Origin: an uncultured Clostridium sp.
GTDB lineage: Bacteria; Bacillota; Clostridia; TANB77; CAG-508
NCBI GenBank assembly: GCA_947648215.1
Contig: CANSMW010000013.1
Location: forward strand, 1-59,131
DNA: 59,131 nt
Direction: 5' to 3'
The stretch's first letter is position 1. Every line of letters begins with the position of its first letter. Under the pieces are notes generated by a model. It saw nothing but the letters and a program-made list of their open reading frames with translations, ran no database searches and was not told where the DNA came from. A program made the translations under genes and the position numbers. Positions 23,141 to 33,108 of the stretch are shown here, one piece after another.

Positions 23141-24712
23141 ATGAAATACACAATAGTAGTAGACAAACAATCACGTACGAATCCGTCAGACGAAAAACGA
23201 GAGATAACATTTGAAATAGACGAGCTACGTAAGAAGGGCGATATACACGATGATTTGATTATTGAGAATGGACAAGCTAAGGTAATACGTAGGATTGCGT
23301 TAAGTAAATATAACGTGACAAGCGTATTAGAGAATGAGGTTATAGAAGAATTAGGCGAGGCAAAAATACCACTGTTCGAAGGTGATAACTATATCTATGT
23401 CAAAGACGAATATAATAACCAAATGTGTGCTGAGTATATCGTAAAAAGTGATTTTACAGATATGTATGTGACACGATTAGAAATGAAGTCAGAGATAGAA
23501 CAAACGGCACAAGGTATTGATTTATCTGTAAATAAGAAATTAGAAGATTATAGTACAACACAGGAAATGCAAGCACAAATACAATTAAAGGTAGATGGCA
23601 TAACAAGCACAGTATCTAAGGAATATGCAACGAAAGGTGAATTAAATACGGCCAAATCAGAAATAAAACAAACAACGGATAGTATATCTAGTACAGTATC
23701 AAAGAAGGTGGGAAACGATGAAATTATTTCAAAAATTAATCAATCTGCTGAAAAAATTTCTATTAGTGCGGACAAGATAGATATCAACGGAAAAGCAGTG
23801 AATTTTAGTACACAAATAAACCAAAGATTTGGTCCATATACAGAAGCAGATATTACGAGATGTCAGCAAATAATTACAGGAAAAATAAATCCTACTAGTT
23901 CTGATTATTTAAAATATGATATGGACCAAGATGGGAGAATTGATACAGGAGATAATTTAAGAATTGTAAAAGCAGTAAGACAAAATGGAGGATATTATGA
24001 TGCAAGCGGAATGTTTACAATTGACCCATACTCAGCACAAAAAAGTGTAAAAGTATATAACAGCAACAACAAACCTATGTCGATTTTATCAGTACTTACA
24101 AACTATTTTAGTTCCTTGAATGTTGGAGGAGATATAACTCTTGTAAAAAATGAAGAAACTGGAGTTTATGGAAATCTAAATACACAAGCACTGTCTTATT
24201 GGGATGATGAAACTAATGGAGTAAGTTCTTTCTTTGGTACAATGGAGGTAAATGGTATAAATGGTGGATATTTTAGTATAGGTAATAAATATGGAAATAT
24301 AAATGGTGAAATAGATGTTGCTAATGGTGGAGAAATAATATTGAATAGGTATAATGGAGGCACAACTAATCAAACAATTATTATGGCAACAGGAATAACA
24401 ACACCAAAACTAACCCAAACATCTTTGAAGTCCAAAAAGAAAAACATTAAACAACTACAAGTAAATGCCTTAGAGTTAATTAAAAATTCAGACATATGCT
24501 TATACAATTTAAAAGGTGAAAAAGAAGGTTCTAAGAAGCATATAGGTCTAGTAATAGGGGAAGGCTACAATTGTCCAAATGAGGTAATTTCAGAGGACGG
24601 GCAAGGAGTAGAACAATATTCTATGACTTCACTTGCTTGGAAGGCAATACAAGAATTAATTACAGAAAATCAAAATCTAAGACAAAGAATAGAGAAATTA
24701 GAAGCCAAATAG
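23141..24712 (+). CDS. Tail fibre/tip protein with EF-hand repeat and S74-like chaperone tail
   Basis: 523 residues, ATG 23141 after AAGGAGG. The N-terminal 110 residues are beta-rich; then a coiled-coil stalk of repeats (IQLKVDGITSTVSKEYATKG, IKQTTDSISSTVSKK). A dockerin-like calcium loop, DMDQDGRIDTGD, lies near residue 267 with acidic residues at positions 1, 3, 5 and 12. The C-terminus (TSLKSKKKNIKQLQVNALEL to LEAK) resembles intramolecular chaperone S74 domains that self-cleave in fibres. It would bind host surface structures. Confidence 0.75.
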   Translation: MKYTIVVDKQSRTNPSDEKREITFEIDELRKKGDIHDDLIIENGQAKVIRRIALSKYNVTSVLENEVIEELGEAKIPLFEGDNYIYVKDEYNNQMCAEYIVKSDFTDMYVTRLEMKSEIEQTAQGIDLSVNKKLEDYSTTQEMQAQIQLKVDGITSTVSKEYATKGELNTAKSEIKQTTDSISSTVSKKVGNDEIISKINQSAEKISISADKIDINGKAVNFSTQINQRFGPYTEADITRCQQIITGKINPTSSDYLKYDMDQDGRIDTGDNLRIVKAVRQNGGYYDASGMFTIDPYSAQKSVKVYNSNNKPMSILSVLTNYFSSLNVGGDITLVKNEETGVYGNLNTQALSYWDDETNGVSSFFGTMEVNGINGGYFSIGNKYGNINGEIDVANGGEIILNRYNGGTTNQTIIMATGITTPKLTQTSLKSKKKNIKQLQVNALELIKNSDICLYNLKGEKEGSKKHIGLVIGEGYNCPNEVISEDGQGVEQYSMTSLAWKAIQELITENQNLRQRIEKLEAK

Positions 24713-24739
24713 GGCTTTATTTTTTAGGAGGTAAAATCA

Positions 24740-26350
24740 ATGATTTGGAAAGATAGAAAATATATAAATCCACGTAAACGAGTATTCAAAAATATGGATA
24801 CAAACGAAATATTAAATTTAGAGATACAAGATGACCTAGACAATATCGAGGAAGAGAGTGAAACACCGCTTAATGCACATAACTTAAATATGGCTCAGCA
24901 AGACCTACTAGACGACATGAGCAAAACTTACACAGGAACAAATATAACAGGACCTACCGTAGAAGGCTATGGAACAATACATAAATTATATGGTCACACA
25001 GTAGAAGAAGGTACAGGAGAAAAGAGTCCGTCGAATCCGTATATGCTAAAGTGTGTTGCAGATGATGTGAATTTGTTTGATGGAGTAATTAGACAAGGTG
25101 GAAGTGGAAGCTCAACAGATACAAATAGATTATTTAGCACACAAAGTTTATATTTAAAAGCAGGAGAAACTTATACGTTAAGTACTAATTTAGATATAAA
25201 TACTTATAGGTGGGCTGTGAATGTAAATAGTAATACGTTTCCAACAAATACAGCACCAACATATGATAGTGGTTGGAAACAGGCAAAAGAGATTAGTTTT
25301 ATACCAACACAAAGTGGTTATTTTGGAATAGGAATTTCTAGGGTAGATAATGCCAACTTAACACCAACCAATATATCACAATATCATTTTAAAGTGCAAA
25401 AAGGCTCAGTAGCAACGCCATACAGTCCATACGGATATGGCACAGTAGAAATCATAAGCAAAAATGGAGATGAGCAAAGTTCTAATATAGTAGCAACAAA
25501 ACCACTATGTTGCTTAAAAAACGGAGATAATATTATGGCACAAGATTGGATTGATTATGATAGGGGTGTAGTACATAGAGAGTGTGAATATAGAGTTTTA
25601 GATGGTACAGAAGATTGGCAAGCCAGTGGGAACGCAGGAGCATTTTACAGATTTGGTTTAGCAGGTATTACTAACACTGATACTTCAAAAGCTATACTAT
25701 GTTCGCATTTTAGACAATATCAAAACTGGGATATGCAAAGAAATCATATTTTAATTGGAAGTTCTCCTAGTACATCTATATGGATTATGACTGATGTGGC
25801 TACAACAGTACAAGCATTTAAAGCATGGCTTGCATCAAATCCAGTTACGTTTATTTATCAACTAGCCACTCCAACCGAAGAACCATTAAATTGCTCTAAC
25901 AAAATTGTACAATACTCTACTCAAACAACAGTATCAAATCGAGATGGAGCAAAAATAGAAGTGAGTTTGACGAATAATGAAGCGATAAGTGAAGTGAATG
26001 GGGAGTTAGGTGGATTGCAAGAGAAGCAAATACAAATGCATAATTATTCAACAGAAGAGCAGGTTGTTGGAACATGGATAGATGGTAAGCCTCTTTACAG
26101 AAGAGTATTTGAAATAAGCAGTAGTGAAAGAGCCTCTTTTGAAGATAATTTAGTACAAAATATTGATATGGGAATGTTACTTGGAGGATATATTTTAACT
26201 GGCGGAGGTACTAAACACTCTGTTGAATTAAATGGAAGTTATCGTATTTCTGTAAAGCTAGGTAATAATATGTATTTTGTATCGGATGCAACAAATGTGA
26301 AAATAGTAAAATATTCAATAATTGTCATATACACCAAAACAACAGATTAG
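24740..26350 (+). CDS. Baseplate/tail fibre protein, receptor-binding region
   Basis: 536 residues, ATG 24740 after TAGGAGG. The N-terminus (MIWKDRKYINPRKRVFKN) is an attachment segment; the middle is beta-rich with a carbohydrate-binding-like galactose-fold pattern (AGETYTLSTNLD...SGYFGIGISRV). Near residue 435 the STEEQVVGTWIDGKPLYRR segment appears, common in Firmicutes phage fibre tips. It is likely the distal receptor-binding fibre. Domain names are inferred; the tail-tip role is supported by gene order. Confidence 0.7.
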   Translation: MIWKDRKYINPRKRVFKNMDTNEILNLEIQDDLDNIEEESETPLNAHNLNMAQQDLLDDMSKTYTGTNITGPTVEGYGTIHKLYGHTVEEGTGEKSPSNPYMLKCVADDVNLFDGVIRQGGSGSSTDTNRLFSTQSLYLKAGETYTLSTNLDINTYRWAVNVNSNTFPTNTAPTYDSGWKQAKEISFIPTQSGYFGIGISRVDNANLTPTNISQYHFKVQKGSVATPYSPYGYGTVEIISKNGDEQSSNIVATKPLCCLKNGDNIMAQDWIDYDRGVVHRECEYRVLDGTEDWQASGNAGAFYRFGLAGITNTDTSKAILCSHFRQYQNWDMQRNHILIGSSPSTSIWIMTDVATTVQAFKAWLASNPVTFIYQLATPTEEPLNCSNKIVQYSTQTTVSNRDGAKIEVSLTNNEAISEVNGELGGLQEKQIQMHNYSTEEQVVGTWIDGKPLYRRVFEISSSERASFEDNLVQNIDMGMLLGGYILTGGGTKHSVELNGSYRISVKLGNNMYFVSDATNVKIVKYSIIVIYTKTTD

Positions 26351-26361
26351 GAGGTGTTGAA

Positions 26362-26647
26362 ATGGAAATATCAGAAAGAGAAAGATTGGTACAAGTCGAA
26401 GATAGGGCAAAGTCAAATACAAAACGACTGGATGAACATGACGAACAAATAAAAGAACTAAACAATGTGTATCTGGCCCTAACAAAAGTAGATGACAAGG
26501 TAACTAATGTAGAAAAAGATGTGACAGAAATAAAATCAGAAATAAAAAAAGGAAAAGAGCAAAAACGGTATGAAGTGGGATAAATTAGTTGATTATTTAT
26601 TCTATGCAATACTGGCATATGCTCTTTTTAAATTAGGATTAAAATAG
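26362..26647 (+). CDS. XhlA-like hemolysin/holin accessory protein, +1 shift at CGG
   Basis: 94 residues if the C of CGG at 26566 is skipped: CAA AAA CGGT ATG AAG TGG gives QK-G-MKWDKLVDYLFYAIL, ending in a membrane helix at TAG 26645. Without the shift the protein stops at 26583 and lacks any membrane segment. XhlA proteins are an N-terminal coiled coil (here QVEDRAKSNTKRLDEHDEQI) plus exactly such a C-terminal anchor, and sit next to holin and amidase genes as here. This makes it one of the clearest shift sites. Confidence 0.75.
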
Positions 26648-26663
26648 AAAGGGGTGAGAAATA

Positions 26664-26903
26664 ATGCAAATAAGTAAAGGAACAATTGTAAGAACAATCA
26701 TGTTGATTATAGTATTAGTAAATATGATTCTACAACATTTTGGAATAGACGTAATTAAAGTAGACGAAAGCGAAGTATTAAGTTTAGTTGAAACTGTAAT
26801 TAATTTAGCAGTAATAATCGTAGCGTTCTGGAAAAATAACAGCTTTACTGACAAAGCTATAAAAGCAGATGAATTTTTAAAAAATTTGAAGGAGGAAAAA
26901 TAA
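26664..26903 (+). CDS. Phage holin, phi LC3/SPP1 type
   Basis: 79 residues, ATG 26664 after GGGGTG. Two membrane helices (TIVRTIMLIIVLVNMILQHF and VETVINLAVIIVAFW) are joined by an acidic loop; the KNNSFTDKAIKADEFL tail is characteristic of this holin class. Holins form membrane holes that release the endolysin. It lies between XhlA and the amidase. Confidence 0.85.
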   Translation: MQISKGTIVRTIMLIIVLVNMILQHFGIDVIKVDESEVLSLVETVINLAVIIVAFWKNNSFTDKAIKADEFLKNLKEEK

Positions 26904-26904
26904 A

Positions 26905-27741
26905 ATGGAGATTAAACAAAATTTATTAGAAGAGAGTAAGTATGGATTAAAGTGTCCATATGAAATGACACCAAAATTCATTATCGTACATAACACATAT
27001 AATGACGCACCAGCCAAAAATGAGATAGCATATATGGTAAGAAATGATAGTTCTACAAGTTTTCATATAGCAGTAGATGATGTAGAGGCAATACAAGGAA
27101 TACCATTTAATCGAAATTCATGGAACTGTGGAGACGGAAGAAATGGCAATGGAAACCGAAATGGAATTTCGATTGAAATATGTTATTCAAAATCTGGTGG
27201 AGAAAGATGGGAAAAAGCAAAAGCTAACGCAGTAGAATTAATAGCACAGTTACTAAAACAATATGGATGGGGAATAGAGCAGGTAAAGAAACATCAAGAC
27301 TTTAGCAATAAATATTGTCCACATAGAATCTTAGATGAAGGTTGGGAAGGTTTCTTGAATTTAATTAGAGAAAAGTTAGGACAAGCCGTTGTAGAAAATA
27401 CAACTGTTGTAGAAAACCCAACAGTTCAATCATATACATACAAAGAATTTGTAGGAGATGTTCAAAGAGTATGTGGAGCAAAAGTAGATGGAATAGCAGG
27501 AAAAGAAACATTATCTAAAACAGTAACAGTTTCTACAACAAAGAACAGGAAACATGCTGTAGTAAAACCATTACAACGTTACCTAAATGCACTAGGATTT
27601 GATTGTGGACAAGTTGATGGAATAGCTGGCAAATTATTCGATAATGCAGTAAAAAGCTATCAAAGGGCAAACTCATGTGTTTGTGACGGCGAGATTACAG
27701 CAAGAAATAAAACGTGGAAAAAATTGCTTAAATTGGCATAA
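26905..27741 (+). CDS. Endolysin: N-acetylmuramoyl-L-alanine amidase with peptidoglycan-binding repeats
   Basis: 278 residues, ATG 26905 after GGAGG. Residues 20-145 are an amidase_2 domain: IIVHNT (zinc His), FHIAVDDVEAIQ, WNCGDG, GISIEIC, and the second zinc site region KHQDFSNKYCPHRI. The C-terminal part has two peptidoglycan-binding half-repeats (VCGAKVDGIAGKETLSK and LNALGFDCGQVDGIAGKLF). It cuts the peptide from muramic acid at lysis. It closes the phage late operon. Confidence 0.92.
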   Translation: MEIKQNLLEESKYGLKCPYEMTPKFIIVHNTYNDAPAKNEIAYMVRNDSSTSFHIAVDDVEAIQGIPFNRNSWNCGDGRNGNGNRNGISIEICYSKSGGERWEKAKANAVELIAQLLKQYGWGIEQVKKHQDFSNKYCPHRILDEGWEGFLNLIREKLGQAVVENTTVVENPTVQSYTYKEFVGDVQRVCGAKVDGIAGKETLSKTVTVSTTKNRKHAVVKPLQRYLNALGFDCGQVDGIAGKLFDNAVKSYQRANSCVCDGEITARNKTWKKLLKLA

Positions 27742-27749
27742 AACAAAGA

Positions 27750-27780
27750 GGCAGGGTAGGTAAAACTACTCTGTCTTATA
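27750..27780 (+). terminator. Terminator of the phage late operon
   Basis: AGGCAGGGTAG pairs with CTACTCTGTCTT (with G-U pairs) around a short A-rich loop, followed by AT-rich sequence. Confidence 0.55.
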
Positions 27781-27835
27781 TTATTTCAACAATATTTCAA
27801 AATATTAAAAAAATATTACATTTTCCAAAAAATTC

Positions 27836-27864
27836 TTGCAATATTAATATAAAAATTGTATACT
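27836..27864 (+). promoter_or_regulatory. Promoter of the small structured RNA
   Basis: TTGCAA (27836-27841), 17-base spacer, TATACT (27859-27864). The predicted start, about 27871, is five bases before the terminal stem of the RNA. Confidence 0.7.
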
Positions 27865-27870
27865 ATATAT

Positions 27871-27973
27871 AATAAGAGTTAACTTGTGAAGGATAAGGCT
27901 GGGTTCCCGAATGGGAGTAGGTATGCAGTTGTGTATTTAGAATCCTTTGCCCCTGGGGTTAACTCATTTTTTT
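27871..27973 (+). ncRNA. Compact structured RNA convergent with a HEPN gene
   Basis: About 100 bases with no reading frame. GAGTTAAC (27876-27883) pairs with GTTAACTC (27958-27965), closing the whole molecule, and a T-run (ATTTTTTTATTTT) follows, so the terminal stem doubles as terminator. Inside, AAGGAT (27889) pairs with ATCCTT (27942), and TCCC-GAAT-GGGA and CCC-CTG-GGG form small hairpins. Its 3' end overlaps the 3' end of the opposing DUF3644 gene. I do not recognise it as a known family. Its fixed place beside a HEPN gene suggests an RNA antitoxin or guide-like partner; this is inference. Confidence 0.65.
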
Positions 27974-28930
27974 ATTTTCTGCTTTAATTTCTTCTATGAG
28001 ATTAGGATTATCTATAAGTAATTTAGTAGTAAAGTCTATTAGTTTTTGTGAGCATGTGTATCTCTTACTTAGTTCATGATAGTAGAAATAATCCTGATTA
28101 TTTTTTAAGCCATATTTAGCACATATTAGATTAAAGTTTGTTTGATGTAAATTCAATTCTATATTTTTTCGCTTTAAGTTTTTCATTATAATTTCTCGAG
28201 CATTTGCTTGAGAATATGGATATGTAATATTAATATCTTTTATTTTATCTACTATATAAATGGCTTCTTCAGCATTCTGTGCAATAGAAAATTTAACTTG
28301 TGCGTCTTTTTCATTTTTTACTACTTTTAAATTTAAATTGACATTAATGGCAAGTTTATTGTTGTTTTCGTTTTCTAGTAAATTAGTAGTTTCATTTCTT
28401 AATTTACTATACATATTAAAAATTTCATTTCCATATGTTCCTAATATTTCTGTATCATTTAAATCTGCATTATTAGTTACTAAGGATAGAAAAGAAGTAT
28501 CAATATTTTTAGTAATATCAATATTAAAGAAATCATATAATTTTTGAGAGTAGTTTAATGTATTGGCTTGCAAAAAGGGTAGATATATTTTTTCCATTTC
28601 TCTTATTATAAAGTGAGTAGAGGTATTCCTTAAGCCTATTATTATTTCTAAGTTTTTTCTAACAGGATCTTTTTCGTTAGAAAAAATTTTTCTTATGCAA
28701 TCGGACAAAGCAATAGTTCTATCTGGCTTATCTTTATAATAAATTGCACTTACATCAATAGTTTTAATCATGTAAGATTTTAGTAATAATTCCCAAGCAT
28801 TGCATATAAAAAATGAAAAACCTTCTAGTCTATATTTAATGGTTGGTTTATTATATATCTCAATAGCTAATAGAAATGCTTCTTGAGATTTTTCCAACAT
28901 TCTACTTATTAATGAATCTGTTTCTTCCAT
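27959..28930 (-). CDS. DUF3644 HEPN-family protein, candidate ribonuclease toxin
   Basis: 323 residues on the minus strand, ATG 28930 with AGGAG 8 bases upstream and a consensus promoter. The N-terminal 190 residues match DUF3644 (KSQEAFLLAIEIYNKP, YRLEGFSFFICNAWELLLK, RTIALSDCIRKIF). RNTSTH near residue 104 is the R-x4-H motif of HEPN ribonucleases. The C-terminal third is a separate helical domain (NLHQTNFNLICAKYGLKNNQ). HEPN proteins act widely as toxins and in phage defence. A compact RNA is encoded head-on at its 3' end. Family call is good; activity inferred. Confidence 0.8.
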   Translation of the reverse strand: MEETDSLISRMLEKSQEAFLLAIEIYNKPTIKYRLEGFSFFICNAWELLLKSYMIKTIDVSAIYYKDKPDRTIALSDCIRKIFSNEKDPVRKNLEIIIGLRNTSTHFIIREMEKIYLPFLQANTLNYSQKLYDFFNIDITKNIDTSFLSLVTNNADLNDTEILGTYGNEIFNMYSKLRNETTNLLENENNNKLAINVNLNLKVVKNEKDAQVKFSIAQNAEEAIYIVDKIKDINITYPYSQANAREIIMKNLKRKNIELNLHQTNFNLICAKYGLKNNQDYFYYHELSKRYTCSQKLIDFTTKLLIDNPNLIEEIKAENKKMS

Positions 28931-28965
28931 TCTTACATCTCCTAGTATTTATATTTAATACTAAA

Positions 28966-28994
28966 ATTATACAATTGGACTTATGGCTTGTCAA
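28966..28994 (-). promoter_or_regulatory. Consensus promoter of the DUF3644 gene
   Basis: On the minus strand TTGACA (28994-28989), 17-base spacer, TATAAT (28971-28966). Both boxes match consensus exactly. Confidence 0.85.
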
Positions 28995-29243
28995 TAAAAT
29001 TTGTGGATAAAAAAATCTATTTTGTGGAAAGATGACGATAAAAAATATTATTTGATGATACTCAAAAAGACAGAAACGGAACGAAGTGGAAAGTAATCTC
29101 GAGAATATTTTAATTTTTTTAAAACCTCCAAACACCACAAAATAACACAAAAAGAAACACAGTAACGAAAAAAGTTTAAAAAATTTGCATTTTTTTGTAA
29201 CGAAATGGGTAAAAAATGACTCTTATATAGTGAAGGATAAAAA

Positions 29244-29357
29244 GAGAGACAAGACTGTCGTCAAACATTATCTTATCTCTCAAATGTAGTATGATATCCA
29301 CACTAACATGGATATTGTACTACGTTCCTTCGAAAATATATTAAGGAGGAACCGTAA
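29244..29357 (+). promoter_or_regulatory. Structured leader with three consecutive hairpins
   Basis: The 427-base gap 28931-29357 holds the DUF3644 promoter, AT-rich sequence and this leader. Hairpins: GAGAGA/TCTCTC (29244-29281); a 15-bp stem from 29286-29300 with 29309-29323 (two G-U pairs); and GTTCC (29324-29328) with GGAAC (29348-29352), which covers the AAGGAGG ribosome site of the gene at 29358. The last could switch translation. Not folded by program. Confidence 0.45.
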
Positions 29358-29531
29358 ATGGAAGAAGAAAGTGTTCAAGAAATTGTACGAAAGAGAGTAC
29401 AAGAAAATCAAAATTTATTTACGAAGGAGGAGTTGGAGTTTATTGAAGGCAACATGGAGTTAATGAAAAAGATGTACTTATTAGGATTAATTAATGGAAG
29501 AGAAACATATGAAACTAAGCTAAAAATTTAA
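29358..29531 (+). CDS. Small helical protein of unknown function, 57 residues
   Basis: ATG 29358 after AAGGAGG, ending at TAA 29529. The product (MEEESVQEIVRKRVQENQNL, then FTKEELEFIEGNMEL and YLLGLINGRETYE) is all-helical and charged, and resembles short proteins found next to phage and element integration regions. It lies 120 bases before a tRNA remnant. Function unknown. Confidence 0.6.
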   Translation: MEEESVQEIVRKRVQENQNLFTKEELEFIEGNMELMKKMYLLGLINGRETYETKLKI

Positions 29532-29652
29532 CTACTTTTTAACTACTTAGTTTTCGGTAACTATGAAAAACAATAAAGAACTAAAGTATAAAAAGGCTTT
29601 AAAATAGCTATTTAGGAAGAACTAAAAAGGAACAAAGTATACATAATTATTT

Positions 29653-29690
29653 CCGATAGGTCGTTGGTTCGAGTCCAACAAGAGGAGCCA
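29653..29690 (+). tRNA. 3' end of a tRNA gene (attachment-site remnant)
   Basis: The T-arm GTTGG-TTCGAGT-CCAAC and the acceptor end AAGAGGA-G-CCA are intact, but no D-arm or anticodon arm precedes them. This is what integration at the 3' end of a tRNA leaves behind. The CCGAT-AGGTC sequence before the T-arm and the acceptor strand resemble tRNA-Asn, but identity cannot be proven without the anticodon. Confidence 0.75.
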
Positions 29691-29703
29691 TAAAGAAGTT
29701 TCG
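29683..29703 (+). repeat. Direct repeat at tRNA 3' end, likely att boundary
   Basis: AGGAGCCATAAAGAAGTTTC plus G recurs at 41770-41790 with 19 of 21 bases identical. Both copies are followed, about 75 and 20 bases later, by the same style of ACCGTTT/AAACGGT terminator. They bracket the 12-kb element with the serine recombinase and relaxase. Confidence 0.6.
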
Positions 29704-29776
29704 TCGAACTTTTTAAAAACCTTGATACAACTTAATTTCAAGACTATCAAAAAGTTTGATGAACACAAAAACTTAA

Positions 29777-29803
29777 ACCGTTTCAAAAGAAACGGTCTTT
29801 TTT
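29777..29803 (+). terminator. Terminator downstream of the tRNA remnant
   Basis: ACCGTTTC-AAAA-GAAACGGT followed by CTTTTTTTG. A strong intrinsic terminator, probably the original tRNA terminator. The stretch 29532-29842 otherwise holds only the tRNA end and AT-rich sequence. Confidence 0.75.
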
Positions 29804-29806
29804 TGA

Positions 29807-30127
<321 letters not shown>

Positions 30128-30235
30128 CATAGAACGGCAAAGCATTTTAGAGTTTTTAAAAAAATATACTATATTGGTTTATTTGTGGTATTAAAAAGAA
30201 ATTAAAGAGATAGTAATAATAAATATAAAAACTCA

Positions 30236-30282
30236 AAAAGTGCTAATAGCTAAAACTATGCTATGTGGCACTTTTTTTAGTT
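30236..30282 (+). terminator. Terminator upstream of the recombinase gene
   Basis: AAAAAGTGC...ATAGC pairs with GCTAT...GGCACTTTTTTT over two stacked stems, ending in seven T. It insulates the recombinase gene. Confidence 0.7.
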
Positions 30283-30298
30283 GCCTTTCTATTCATAA

Positions 30299-32145
<1,847 letters not shown>

Positions 32146-32172
32146 AAAATTTTATAAATGGAGGAATTGAAA

Positions 32173-32532
32173 ATGGAAAATAAATATGGAATTGAATACA
32201 CAAAACAAGGCGATTATTATATGCCAAATTTAGTATTAGAAAAAGAAAAAATTGTGCTAAATAAATATGGAAGAATGAGATTAAATTTCTTAAAAGAAAA
32301 CAAGAAAGAACAATATACAATTATGTTTGTGAATGGAACACTTAATAAACATTTAAAAGAGATTCAAGAAACAGCAGAAAAGCGAATTGATATTATAATC
32401 GAACAACTAAAACAGCAAAATAATCTAACAGAAGAAATGAAAAATACAGATCAACTTTATTGGGTGAGTATGATGAATAATTTTAAAAATACAGCAGAAG
32501 AAATTATATTAAATGAACTAATATATGTATAA
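32173..32532 (+). CDS. TnpV-like transposon protein
   Basis: 119 residues from ATG 32173 (GGAGG 10 bases upstream). The N-terminus YGIEYTKQGDYYMPNL is the TnpV hallmark; the rest is helical, with RMRLNFLKENKKEQY and a C-terminal NTAEEIILNELIYV. TnpV genes accompany serine recombinases in clostridial mobilizable transposons; role unknown. It follows the recombinase by 27 bases and is likely in the same operon. Confidence 0.75.
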   Translation: MENKYGIEYTKQGDYYMPNLVLEKEKIVLNKYGRMRLNFLKENKKEQYTIMFVNGTLNKHLKEIQETAEKRIDIIIEQLKQQNNLTEEMKNTDQLYWVSMMNNFKNTAEEIILNELIYV

Positions 32533-32558
32533 GAAATTACTGGTAGGAGCAAACAGAC

Positions 32559-32660
32559 AAATGTATTGCCAAATTTAATGTCTATAAGTGTAGCGAGCAT
32601 AGGTTTTGTATTGCCACAAAACCGACAGCTTACGCTGAAAGGGGAAAAATCTTCCCCTAT
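32559..32660 (+). other. Candidate origin of transfer (oriT)
   Basis: Directly upstream of mobC: a 20-base motif (32559-32578) repeated at 41607-41626 with one mismatch, a perfect hairpin GGTTTTGT-ATTGCC-ACAAAACC (32602-32623), then a GGGGAA/TTCCCC stem. Inverted repeats beside mobilization genes are the usual form of an oriT. The nick site is not identified. Confidence 0.5.
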
Positions 32661-32786
32661 AACCCCTACCTTATGAAATGAAAAAAATAGAAAAATAGAT
32701 TTAAAATTAGATAAGAAATTAAAGATTTTTAAGAAAATTTTTATAAAAAGCAGAGCGAAAATTTATCAAAAAGGAAGTGAAAGATT

Positions 32787-33108
32787 ATGAGAAATAGAAC
32801 GATAGGAATTAATGTTAGAGTGAATGAAAATGAAAAGAAAAAATTACAAAGAAATGCTAAAAAGAGTAACTTAAATTTATCATCTTATTTAAGAAAAGCA
32901 GGATTACAAAAAGAAATTTATTCAATGCCAGATGAAGAACTTCGCAAAATTTATAATGGAATTGTTGAATTAAAAAATGAATTTCCATATATGAGTGATG
33001 AAGAAATAAAAGAGAAAATAACAAAAATGCAAAGTAATTTTTTAGATATTTATAGTTATAAAAAACGGAGATGATGTGAGTGGCAACAACGAAAATATGG
33101 GCAATTAA
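32787..33108 (+). CDS. mobC: MobC-like mobilization protein, +1 shift at CGG near the end
   Basis: About 106 residues. N-terminus (NVRVNENEKKKLQRNAKKSNL, then SSYLRKAGL) is the RHH-type MobC DNA-binding domain that helps the relaxase at oriT. At 33066 the frame meets CGG: AAA AAA CGGA GAT GAT gives YKK-G-DDVSGN, which resembles the KKGDD ending of related MobC proteins; unshifted it would end KKRR at 33074. The shift changes only the last 13 residues, so this is the weakest of the CGG cases. It overlaps the relaxase start. Confidence 0.7.

Noticed and set aside
28260..28547. Plus-strand frame within DUF3644
   Set aside because: Shadow of the minus-strand HEPN gene.
33066..33108. Using MobC as strong evidence for the CGG rule
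   Set aside because: The shift changes only the last 13 residues of a variable tail, so it is supportive but weak.
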